Source: Pelargonium cotyledonis
Lineage: Eukaryota; Streptophyta; Magnoliopsida; Geraniales; Geraniaceae
Length of the DNA stretch: 53,228 nucleotides
Assembly: GCA_036897625.1 (NCBI GenBank)
Contig: JAYMTA010000049.1
Coordinates: 1 to 53,228 of the forward strand
Reading direction: 5' to 3'
Part shown: piece after piece, positions 22,102-33,047 of the stretch
Layout of the letters: the number at the start of each line of letters is the position of its first letter
Position numbering within the stretch: the stretch's first letter is position 1
Notes under the pieces: generated by a model
Database searches by the model: none
Told to the model about the DNA's origin: nothing
Seen by the model: the letters and a program-made list of their open reading frames with translations, nothing else
Position numbers and translations under genes: made by a program

Positions 22102-23673
22102 ATGGGTGCTGTAATTAGTAAAGCCGCTAATGGCTTTGGAAGTGTTGTTGGAAATGCTGTTGTGGCTCCTTTTAAGTCTATTTTTGGTGGATCATGCCAG
22201 TAATTTTCTCCTACTTTTTGCTCTCCATTCAGTTTGTTCTTCATTTTACTAGTTTTGCTTTGCTTTACTGTTTTTTGCCGAATTCGGTTATGCAATAATT
22301 TGATACTAATTTGTTCATAATGAATCGATAATCGAAATGGGAATGAGATTCCTCGATGTTCATGTTTGGAATACGGTTTTTTGGTCAATGTTACCTTAGT
22401 TGAATTGATATGGTACAAGAGCCTGTTAAACTCTAAAAATACGCATAATTTCTGCTTGGCATCATTCATGACTTCAATATGCTATTGTTCTTTATGCAGG
22501 GAAGTTTGTTTAGGACCGTGGGATTTGGTGTGTTTCATTGAGCATTTATGTGTCACTGATTTGGTCAAACTGTTGATGATTTTGGGCCTCTGCTACATCA
22601 GTAACTTCACAACTTCCCTTACTCTTTTGCACATGCACCTATCTCATATATACATGCATTTACGGACACTATACAAGCATTTATTATATTAGTATTCTTA
22701 TGGGCATGTGCTTCTATGGTACTGGAGAATTTAGTTGCAAGTAGAATGTTTTCTTCATAATTTTTACAAAATATCATGTATTTTTTGTCGTTATTTGTAG
22801 TGTGATGGATATAGAACGATGTAAACTTTCTGACTTTTCAGGATCAAACTGATAAGACAATAGTGTGTGTGTGATTGCGCGTGTAGATAGAAAGAGAATA
22901 GATTTTAGGGAGCACATAGGTGCAGAATAAATGCAGCGACGTAGATGTGTCTACAAGGGTGGCTTGATTGGTGTTAAAAAGAAAAATTATTTCTACACCT
23001 GCCACACTACGATTATATCACCTATAGAATTTGCAATTAGTTTGTGCACTAAGAGTTTTTCAAAATTTTATTCAGTAGTCACAGCTGATTTTGTAGATAA
23101 GGTTTGGAGATAAAAGTATCAGTTCATTAATCTATTTTGGCAATTCTAAATGCTTTTTCAGCTTTGTTGTTCTTCTACCTGCTGTTCAAGTTGGGGCTCT
23201 GCCAATGCATTATCAAAAGCCTCTGTAAGATGTGTTGGGCTGCATGCGAGACCTACTGGTTTGCATTAGAGGACATGACTTGTTTCTTGTGGCATAAGCT
23301 CATGAATACCAAGCGTGTTAATCGCAGGCGTCAGCGCCAGCGACGTCTTAGAGACATTGAAGTGGGGTACAGTTCAAGTCCTGAAAGTGAGACTCATTCG
23401 GATAATTACCACCGTAGTAGCACTAGCAAAAAGAGAAAGTCATACCGAGAGAGAAGAAAATCATACCGAGAGAGAAGAAAAAACTCGGTTCCCTACCATT
23501 CAAGCAGACATAGTAGGCTCCGCCACAATCATGTACGTCTGAAGACAAGAGGAATGTCTATTCGTGTTAAGGGCGGGTCCAGAAGATTGAAGAACCCGAG
23601 GCAGCTTCAATTAAGTAAGATGAGAAATCTTCGAAGACAAGGCGGTCGTTTCAAAAGGCGGAAGCTTAGATAA
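22102..23673 (+). CDS. Small Cys-rich membrane protein with Arg-rich tail (At1g70505-like)
   Basis: Function unknown. Exons 22102-22199, 22500-22600 and 23162-23673 give 236 aa with consistent phases. The N-terminus MGAVISKAANGFGSVVGNAV has Gly at position 2. A Cys-containing segment follows, EVCLGPWDLVCFIEHLCV, then two hydrophobic stretches: VKLLMILGLCYITLLFFYLL (about residues 52-71) and LGLCQCIIKSLCKMCWAA (about 75-92). Then comes YWFALEDMTCFLWHKL. From about residue 118 the tail is Arg/Lys/Ser-rich, with a direct duplication KSYRERR KSYRERR. I recall an Arabidopsis family (At1g70505) with the same FYLLFKLG..QCI..SLCKM.WAACETYWFALED core, annotated only as transmembrane protein. The first ATG in the second exon was chosen. 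Confidence 0.88.
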
Positions 23674-25007
23674 GTGATTTTTTTCCTTCTGATTTTCGAT
23701 TTTAACTTGTTTGTATTCTTTACATGGTTAAGTTCTTATATACGTACCATACTTTCTTTAGAATATGGTTGGTAATGGTTCATATTCACACTATGTGTTT
23801 GGATCTATGAGGCTAAATTACAAATATGTATATATCAATTATACTATATATATACTCTCAGTTGCCCAGTCAAGAGTGGGATCTTGGCTTGATGACAAGC
23901 TCTGCTTTGCCAAACAAAACAACTGGGTTAGAATAGGCGGACAACATGGTAGCCAGCTAAGCAGTATCTAAACTAAGTAACTGTCAGTTTTCAGAGAGGA
24001 AACTAAACTGAGACCTTGAGATGAGGATAGCGATAAGAAACTGAAAATCATGGGTAGTAATGGAAAGAATAAAATGGAAAAGGTAAGAAGAATATTTCCA
24101 ATATTAAGTATCACTTTGTTCAGTGTGTGGATTGAGTGCTTCCAGTGTGACGACAAATAATTAAGCTTCTTTTATAGTGAGAGACATAAAGCGTATATGT
24201 TTGGTTACAAGTTTGTTTCAGATGAGTTATGTAATCCTAACTATTACATTATACAGCTTGCAGGGAAACTATACAGGAGATTGAGCTGTAATATAACATG
24301 CAAATAAGGTTATGTATATATATAATAACCAGGAACTGAAAGCAAAGAGTTTGGCTTCAAATCAATTGTGCTTCTACGAATATCTATGCATATACAAACT
24401 CATATACAAGTGGAAAATTTTAAATGAAAAAGCCTTGCTATTAATGCCCTAATCCTCTGTGCAATGTTTCATTGGTTTTAACTGATTGGAATATTGAAGT
24501 ATATTTTACAGTGCAACAAAAATGCACCAAGGTTGCATATACGGCCAAATTTGTTTCCCTAAAGCAGGTAGAGTCAAATACTATATCAAATTAAGTGATT
24601 TTGCCATCATCTTCATCACATTTTCTTTCTAAAGCATTGAATTATATGATGATCATCAGTGCGCTGAAGATTTAATCTAGACCATTCATTTCTTTGTCCA
24701 TGAATTATGAAACTGTGTAAATATTAGTAAGCTTCTGATCTCAGCTTTCATCTTTAGTTTCTGGAGTACTGTGCTTGCTACTTAGTAGTCAACGTCTTGA
24801 GGTAAGTACTAGCTAGTGTACTGATCATATTAACTGAAATATTATTTTCTTTGTCATGTCCTTCATCCCTCTGCACTACAGAGAATTAATATCGGAATGT
24901 ATTATTTGTAAGTTCTTGTTAGTTAAATTCATCATTAATATTAATTCATTTACAGCTAGTTTATCAAATTGAGTTGCCGAGGCCAACTATTCATTGATAT
25001 CACAATT
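23674..25007. other. Spacer upstream of the VPE 5' half
   Basis: No gene seen. The first 100 bases are the 3' UTR of the membrane-protein gene. The remainder is AT-rich, without repeats I could define, and must include what was the VPE promoter and leader. A TTG-led extension of the VPE frame back to 24969 has no ATG. Confidence 0.45.
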
Positions 25008-26029
25008 ATGATGATGGGAATGAATTATTTCTGCGGTGCTCTCCTTATTTTGATCTCATTGTCAATAAGTTCTGTTGTTGAGTCTACTACCAGTGCAAGT
25101 GCTCCCGAATATGACCTTGCAGTAGCTCCATCCAAAGATGAATCCAATGGTACGTTCACATCTGAGGAATTTCCACCACTTCCCCTGTTTTTTCCTTTTC
25201 ATGTAGCAAAGAGATGGGCTGTTCTAGTTGCTGGATCCTCTGATTATGGCAATTACAGACATTAGGTCAGCGATATATATTTATCAATTGCTTTAATATA
25301 TTTATCGTCAGTCAGTCAACAAATAATGCAGATTTGTGGTATAGTGCATGTAAACAATGTAAATATATTACTGATACATGATTTCTCCAGGCTGATGTAT
25401 GTCACGCGTATCAGTTGTTAAAAAAGGGTGGACTGGAAGATGAAAATATCATTGTTTTCATGAACGACGATATTGCATTCAATATAAACAACCCAAGACC
25501 TGGCGTCATTATCAACAAACCGTATGGACCAGATGTCTACGAGGGAGTTCCCAAGGTTCTTTATCTATGTGCTTATATGTAATCAACAATAGTTATTTAC
25601 TTACGAAAGTGCAATTACTCCGGTTAGCTATCGATTAGTACTATACACTTTGTTTACTTACAGGATTATACCGGAGATGATTGTAACGCGCACAATCTTT
25701 TTGCTGTTCTTCTGGGGAACAAAAGCGCTCTCACTGGAGGAAGCGGCAAGGTTGTTGACAGCGGCCCAAATGACCACATTTTCATAAATTATACTGACCA
25801 TGGAAGCCCCGGGATACTTGGTAAGTGCATATTGTACTAATAAACATTGGATAAATAAACTCACCGAGTCCTGTATTTTTTTTCTTATAGTTTATATGCA
25901 TTTTCCAAGTTAAAATGTTAAATTGTTATCTGTTTTCGCTTGCTAGGTATGCCCAAGGAGGTTATTTATGCTGATGATCTCGTGAATGTGTTAAAGAAGA
26001 AGCATGCAGCTAATACTTTTGAAAGTATG
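25008..26029 (+). pseudogene. Vacuolar processing enzyme (legumain, C13), 5' half only, with early stop
   Basis: Exons 25008-25265, 25391-25555, 25664-25820 and 25947-26029 cover the first half of a VPE. The ATG at 25008 starts a signal peptide (NYFCGALLILISLSISSVV). A propeptide follows, then the protease core: [80 protein letters not shown] and YADDLVNVLKKKHAANTFES. Exon 1 ends CAT TAG, where the family has CAT CAG, so a C-to-T change makes a stop at the splice border. The catalytic His lies in YTDHGSPG, where YSDHGGPG is usual. The next exon, which should carry the EACESGS catalytic Cys, was not found after 26029 on either strand. The 3' half is at 19639-21227, reversed. Confidence 0.9.
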
Positions 26030-26140
26030 GTAAGTAGTACTCACAGGGACATATATTATTTTCCCCACTGAATTTATATTCAATAACCTTAATTTTTTTT
26101 TCCGTACTTGTTCTCTCTAGTATTATATATAACGATTTTG

Positions 26141-26530
26141 GGGTTGTTTGGTTCTCGAGAAAATGAACTACAACACTGCATGCATAGAAACTGTTACTGC
26201 CCTAATCTAATCCTCTTTTCATTTGCAACTTAAAATTATTAGGGGTTAGAGGCAGAGCATTTCATCTTTCTATAATTTATGTCATTCATACTTGTGAATC
26301 ATGGTTCTAGGAATCTGGGGTTGTTTGTTTCTCGAGAAAATGAACTCAGTCATCACAGGCATACACATTGTGCTTGCTACTCCTATACACAATGACAAAC
26401 TATTTATAGTTTTTTTTTCAATATGTTGATGTTAGAAACTTGAAATTATTAGGGATTTGAGGCAGATCATTTCATTTTCCTATAATTAATGCATTCATGT
26501 TTGTGATTGTGTTTCTATGAATTTGGATTT
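26141..26530 (+). repeat. Right inverted-repeat arm at the VPE break (two tandem units)
   Basis: Two head-to-tail units (about 26141-26318 and 26319-26530) begin GGGGTTGTTTG.TTCTCGAG and share AATTATTAGGG.TT.GAGGCAG, TTTCTATAATT and ATTCAT..TTGTGA. The same unit lies in opposite orientation at 21245-21515. It follows VPE exon 4 by about 110 bp, so it is part of the interrupted intron. Confidence 0.8.
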
Positions 26531-26972
26531 TTTTCACTACGAAGTCAATCACATCAACAGTCCCTACCCATTATAGGGACCAAAACCGAAACCAAAATAC
26601 AAAAAAACTAAACCATATCAAAAAAACCCAAATACAAATCTTTTATCCAAACTCCGGAGGGCACTTGGACACTAACTACTTGAGATAGCATTCATGCTAG
26701 ATGTCTAGATCCGGGGATCCATGGCTTTGTGGGACTCCATGCCTGAGCTTTGTAGCTTTAGAAGGGAGAATCATGATTTCTGCTCAACATTTCAATTCAA
26801 TTAGCGGGTTAATTATCCATGAATTAGCTTTCAGAAGAGAGATGCACCTTTTTGCCTGAAATAACGGTATGTAAAGAATTATATGTGTCATCTTGACAGT
26901 CAGTTCCCTTAGAGAAAAAGAACAGAAGTAATGGTCTTTAGAGTCATGTCTCTCAATCTATCAAGAACAAAA
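26531..26972. other. Spacer downstream of the USP-kinase gene
   Basis: No gene and no remaining VPE exon recognised on either strand. The part next to 26972 must hold the kinase 3' UTR. GGGATCCATGG at about 26715 is unremarkable. Confidence 0.4.
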
Positions 26973-29900
26973 TTATATGTGGTATAGGGAGGGGCATGCA
27001 CTGCCACCTAACAAGAGGTGGCTCATGCTTTCTTCAGCAATGTCTCTCAATCTATTGAGCTCTGGCAGGATTTCCTTTCCAAGATCCGGTCTGTCTTTTC
27101 GCCTCAATTCTGCACACCTGAGTGCTAGTTGTGCAAAGCAGAAGACTTCTTCACTTGGCCAATCAGGCACAGCAGGGTCAAGCATTTCAAAGAACGTCCT
27201 GCTCTTAATAGCTCTTTCAACGTTACGAGCCAATCCCATTGCTGGCTTTGCGGTTATCACTTGCAGAAGCACGATTCCTAGAGAATAAACATCAGATTTT
27301 ACACCAAGCATCCCGGTTTGCTGATATTCTGGGTCAATATAGCAGAAAGTTCCAGCTGCTGATGTCACATGACAATGTGTTACATTTTCAGCAACAGCAG
27401 GGACAAGCTTGGCCAATCCAACATCACTAATTTTACTAACATAGTTGTTGTCTAGTAAAATATTGGCAGGTTTGAGATCACGATGCACTAATGGCTCTGG
27501 CTTGGTCTGATGAAGAAAGAGTAGGCCTGTTGCTATCTCTGCAGAAATTCGAAACCTGAGTTGCCATGAGAGAGCTGGGGCATTCCTTTTCCGCAAGAGA
27601 AGGTCTTCTAAGCTTCCTCTAGCCATGTATTCATAGATTAAACAGCCATACTCTGGGCAAGCTCCAAGAAGGAGAACCATGTTGGGATGCCGTATCAAGC
27701 TAAGTACTTCTACCTGCACTAGTCAGAAAACAAAACTTAATTTTACTACAGTAAGTTGTCTTCTATGTAGAAGTGGAAGGTCTCAACAATTCAGAGGCGT
27801 GACAAAGGAAGCGTGTTAGTGTTGCAAAGAATCTGACATTTGTCATCTGTCTTTGAAGGGAGTTAACAACAAATTTTTCCATGTCTTGTATTAGTGATGA
27901 TCACTTTTATATGTCACTCACCTCTTGGTTAAATTGTGTCCTTCCTTGAGCTGCATCTGGACGTAAAACCTTAACTGCAACGGGTGTGTGATCAAGATGG
28001 CACTTATAGACGGGTCCATAGCCTCCTTCACCTATTTTACGTGACTCGGAAAAGGATTCTGTTGCTGTTTCGATTTCTTCAATAGAGTATCTTCTGTATC
28101 TAATGTCATTTTGGGGTACAGCATTCAGTACCTTCCTCACATCCTTTGGCTCTTTTAAAGCATTCATTTCTGCGGCTATTCTCTTCTGTGCTTCCAGATT
28201 TGCATTCCTAGGTACTTCACCTGTTTCCACGGCTGCCAGGTGCTTAGCTCTCTCTGTATCTGTCATCGACAGCGCTGCTTCCTCTGCGTGCCGTGCTTCT
28301 TCTAATCTCTGTTCTTCTTCAAGTCTCCATTGTTGCAGCTCCACTGCCTGGAATAAACAACATATTAGAGGACATAACGGAAGTACGTGACTTGAATAAG
28401 CACAAGGCAGTATAACTTCTCTATACCTTCTGTTTTGCGGTAAGCGCTTCTTTGCATGCTGCACTATACATGTCCATTGTTTGCTTCAACTCTAGCTTTA
28501 GTCTCCTCATCTCTGCTTCCACGTCACCCTGTGTGTTTTCAGCCAATTAACTGGAACTCATTTGAATCATTTATAGGTGTTACAGTTTTAGTATGAACAT
28601 TTACGCTAATAGCTAAAGTTTTGTAAGAGTTGAACTATAAAGTGACGGGCTATTACGTTCCCATAAGTTGCAACTTCTGGAAATTTAAATATGTAATGGT
28701 TAAATAATATTTTGATCTGTATGTTCGTAAATAGGCAAAGATGTGACCTATCAAGAAGAAGTAATAGGATGGTTGAAGGTTGAATGTTTCTGCTACATAG
28801 CCTTTAGACTCTTGAGCATGATATTCTACTCAGTTTATCATAGATAACTTAATGCTGTAATGCTACTATTATTAATTACAATATGATACTGTTGAAGGGT
28901 GATTGACATTCACTAGCTTATATGGTGCTTATTCGTGTACACATGCTGTTCTGATATTGCTTATGTCTTACCATGCCCTGCGATGAAACTGACAACCTAT
29001 CAGTATCATGCGAAGCTGATGAAAATTCAGACTGAAAACCAGAATCGAACATTCTGGATCCCATTAGGAGTGATCCAACACTTTGTTGTGAGCTGGTTGA
29101 AACCCGAGAGGTTCTGTTTGAATCAGAACTATCAAATAGCAAAGAGGATCGGTCAGTGCTTGGCCTGCCCGAGCTTACAAATGATATGTCAGTATCGGAT
29201 TCTGACAAGTCTCCAAACATCTTTGGATTTAAAGCTTTAACTCCTTTGGCAAATGGTGACCTGTTCACAACATGGAGATGGTTCAGTCCTAAAAAGTCAA
29301 AACCAAAACATCACTGTGTAGGTCTCTCGAAGTTCAGACTAGTATACATGTCCATTGTTTGCTTCAACTAGTATGTTGTCCTCTTCATGAATGTTGGTGT
29401 TCTAGAGAATGTTCATATATTATAAGGTTAAATAGTTTGCTACTCCTTAACTGTCAATTTTTTATACGTTTAGTCTCTACTATGTTGTCCTCTTTTTAAC
29501 CCGTAGATCAGTCATATTTTTTGTTTACTGCTTGACGTTTGCTACAATCGACTTTTCACAGTTTCATCATCAAAATTTGAGGAAACGGTTGTGATGCTAC
29601 AACGAGAAGAAGAAAGAAAGAATTCGGGACTTATTTGATGTCTTTCAAGACAACATGGTATGGGTTTTTTCTCTTCTTATCACTCAAAATAACATCATTT
29701 TGAGCAAACAAAATAACAAATACTAATATGGTGCAGTTATATTTTGCTAATGTGACTTGTTGACATGACATTTTTTATGATCAGTTTTGGGGTTAAAAAG
29801 CTCAAACCTCTTGTTAGGGACTAAGAGCTTGTTTGTTTTGCCTAGATCACTTCCGGTAAGTCACAGTAAGTTTCGGTAAGTAAATGATGAAAATTTTAAG

Positions 29901-32900
29901 GAGCCGAAAGTTGGTGCTCCATTAAGTCAGTTATATTTCAACTACCATATCCCTTTTCTTTAATGATAATTTGTAGATATGCATCATTGTTTATGATTAT
30001 GAGATTTCTTATGACCCCTTTCCTTCCTTGTACATTAAGGCAGCATGACTTACTTTTCAAGTTCTTCGTTCATATTGCGAGGTCGAAATGGTGTTCCATC
30101 TGCTCCACATACAGCATCCAACAGCACACATTAGGTTAGTATATATTTACATGTTCGTGATTTGTAAATACTTCGTTAATATGCGAGAAACAAACCTCTC
30201 GAAGCTGTACTTCTTCTCGATTGTGTCTCAGAAAAGTCACTTCGTTGTTTACCTATGCTGTCTAGTTGCTCGAGTAGTGGTGAAATGAATTTGGCTTGAC
30301 GTGTGGCGTTTCGCACTGAAGCAATCTTCCCTTTCGAGATGACATAAACAGTACAGAAATCTGGAGCTCCTTTGGATACACTGCTTGGAATACTTGGGGT
30401 GGTTCTGAATCTGCATACAAAGTTATTGAGCTTAATCTGATCATGGTGGCTGTGTGGAGGTAAACTTTGGTAAAGTTTTGGATTAATTTTTTTTGAAATG
30501 GGAATGAGAATGATCAAAAAATTCAAAATCCAAACATGAACCATAAGAATCTCATTTTCATTGCAATTCTTAGTTTCCATTGCTGAACAAAAATTATGAT
30601 CCAAGCCCTTGTTTTTACTACTGACAATTCGTGTGTGGGTCGAGTAAAAGGTTTACTATTTGCCATACAGGTTAGTATGAATGTGACATGTTTAGTAATT
30701 GAACTATGAACAAGGTTGTCTTAAAAGTTTTAAGGGCGCTATGCGAAAAAATGAAATTTGGGTTCCTAAATTTTTTAAATTATGATTGATTGTGAACTAA
30801 TTAAAATATACCCGATCATAATTTATAAATTGTTAAACTTAATAGTAGAAAATGAAATAACTGAGACACAATAAAAATAACAAAAACTTTTTTTCATAGA
30901 CTATGGATATTTAAAGAATGAACTGCCACATGCGATTTTTTATTTTTAAGAATTGCAACCGACTGAAGATTACAATTGACTCATACTAAATGAATTTGGT
31001 TAATAATCAATCAGTTTTGATTTTATTTCTATACTGATCAAATATAAAAGGTTGAGTTTAACACAAAGCTACAAAGGGCTAATTGAACTAAGTGTCACAG
31101 ACTGAGTGTGCGTGACACAAAAATTCTATTTGGACGGTAAAAAGGAACACCCACAAGACTTGTACATGTGACTATCATATGCAAAATAGACAACATTTGC
31201 GAGAGCCCAAAAATGCAAGTCCAACCCAAACCTTACAAAGCCCAACCCTACATTTGGTGGAAGTTTCTAGAATTGTTGAAAAAAATTCATAATTTTTTTA
31301 GAGTTTGTTGAGTTTACTAGATGCATAAGCCTAACAGTAGATTATAGTATTGAACTTTAGATTATAGTCATCAATTTTGTAAGTGTTTTAGAATAAATTG
31401 GTGATAACTTCATTTGTTTAAATCTCAAGTTTATTGCAGTTTTAACTGTAGCTAATAATTGCAGTTAAAAGTCTAAAATGTTGTAGTAAGACATTTAACC
31501 TGTTTAACTAAATGACCTTATACTAGGATGTGGGTTGGATGTGTCACAAGTCACAACACAAATAACTAATTGTGAATGCGTGTTTTTAAGGCTCAACACA
31601 AAACCTACACAATCACAAAATTAGTGAGTCCAAACATGTTCATTTTGTGTTGTGTGACATGTTTAGGAGGGATGGGGTTGGGGGTTGGAAGTACCTGAGA
31701 AATCCATTCCGAGTTGAGGCACCAAGAACCAAGTTTTCAATTGAAGCGTATGAAACGTATTCTGTTAATGCTTTAGTCACATCTGTGTCTTCGAGTATTA
31801 TATCGAGGCATGGTATCTAGACAGAAAAGTTTGTCGGAGTTAACAAACCAGAAAGAAGAAAAATGAAATGTTCTAACATGTAGATGCAATCTTGTGTTAT
31901 TTAACTTATCTACTACTTGCTATAGTTTTTCAATACTGATATTTTCGTTGAAACCACAAGTATGAAAGCTACGTACATCCTTGCGAGTGCAAAAGCAATG
32001 GAATGAGAGAAACAGATCTTTGGTCATCTTCTCTAGTTGCCTTTTGCGCGGCGAATTATTTCCATTGTTGCGATTAAGAACTTGACCATACCCTGCTACT
32101 GCACCCACAGGCCACAATTGAGCATTGTGAGAAGAAAAAAACAATGCAGTGGTAGAATGGTATTAATATGCGTAACCGGTCTGAATTAATATATTTGTAT
32201 CTATCTCATGAATTGTTGTTAGAAGAGCAACTATCTTATATTTTCATTTGAAAATAGAGATCAAAGATGGTAAAGTTGATGGGTTTTCATATACATATTT
32301 TTGGGTAATTTGCAGATAAATCATAAATGCCTTGTACTTGTGTTCTTTTGTAGATAACGTTTTATTCTCTTTTTTTGTGACATTTAACTACCAATACTTT
32401 CAATTTTTCACTTTGTCAAATAGATTTAGCTGTTTTTCTCTCTTTTCTTTCAAAATAATCATTCTATCCTTACCATAACCAAAAATGAAAATTTGAAATA
32501 CAGAGAGTTAGTTGTCACTAAAAAAAGTACAGGAACTATTTTTCAAATGAGGATTGTAGTGTGTTCATCTGCAATTTGTCCGTTATCTTGTGAATAGGTA
32601 CATTGTATCACACAAAATTGTCAAATGTCATGAACATAAACCCTATAGCGAAACACATTGTAGGACAGGGTTGCATGGAATTTCGTTTAGTCCGAGTTTG
32701 ATTTGGCTGGCCTATTTCCACGTCTTTAATATCGTTATGGTGGGAGCTTGAATGGCCAGCGCACGAGACTTGTCTCGTGACTTTAAGGTCACAACATAGC
32801 AACTGAAAATATAATGCATATATATACATATATATATATATATTGAGAGAAGTGTTATTGATACATTACTTGTTACAGATGGTGGAGTTTTCATAACATG

Positions 32901-33047
32901 AAGTAGGATTACAGATTGGCCTCTGGTGAGCAGATTCTCAGAAGCCCATTTAAGAGCATTTTGGCTTCCTTTGTCCTTGTTTATAGCAACAGCAACCAAC
33001 CCATTTCCTCCTCCTTTTCTCTGCAAATTTGTATTTGAAGATCTCAT
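26973..33047 (-). CDS. USP-domain protein kinase of the RLCK-IX type, lacking a U-box
   Basis: This is a soluble Ser/Thr kinase with an N-terminal universal-stress-protein (adenine-nucleotide alpha-hydrolase-like) domain. Exons: 33047-32870, 32098-31977, 31816-31695, 30410-30196, 30099-30054, 29260-28972, 28528-28427, 28347-27922, 27713-26973. Phases agree and give 746 aa. USP region, about residues 1-195: LVAVAINKDKGSQNALKWA, FHCFCTRKD, VLGASTRNGFLR. A SVSKGAPDFCTVYVISKGK motif follows, then a Ser-rich linker and a charged coiled coil (about 335-430). Kinase: GEGGYGPVY, AVKVL, HRDLKPANILL, SDVGLAKLVP (DVG for DFG, usual in this family), DPEYQQTG, SDVYSLGIVLLQ. The protein stops soon after LPELNRLRDIAEES. 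Sister proteins such as PUB35 carry a U-box there, so this member is not expected to be an E3 ligase. ATG 33047 is the first in frame. Confidence 0.92.
30468..30608. mobile_element. Short MITE (GGAATGAGAATG family) in a USP-kinase intron
   Basis: The left end TAAAGTTTTGGATTAATTTT pairs with the inverse of the right end, AGGGCTTGGATCATAATTTTT. Between them lie AATGGGAATGAGAATGA and GAATCTCATTTTCATTGC. Same family as the copy at 20449-20575. Ends approximate. Confidence 0.55.
31541..31665. repeat. Imperfect inverted repeat in a USP-kinase intron
   Basis: GTGTCACAAGTCACAACACAAAT on the left pairs with ATTTTGTGTTGTGTGACATG on the right, about 80 bp apart. The interior is AT-rich with ACACAAAACC words. 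It may be a small transposon remnant or a hairpin. No target duplication identified. Confidence 0.4.
32819..32843. repeat. (TA)n microsatellite
   Basis: An alternating TA run with one ATACAT break, in the first USP-kinase intron. Confidence 0.8.

Noticed and set aside
22044..22469. A 141-codon minus-strand frame opposite the membrane-protein gene
   Set aside because: It is antisense to coding exon 22102-22199 and its intron, with no motif; a shadow frame.
26973..28390. Plus-strand frames opposite kinase exons
   Set aside because: Mirror frames of the minus-strand kinase domain; no motif of their own.
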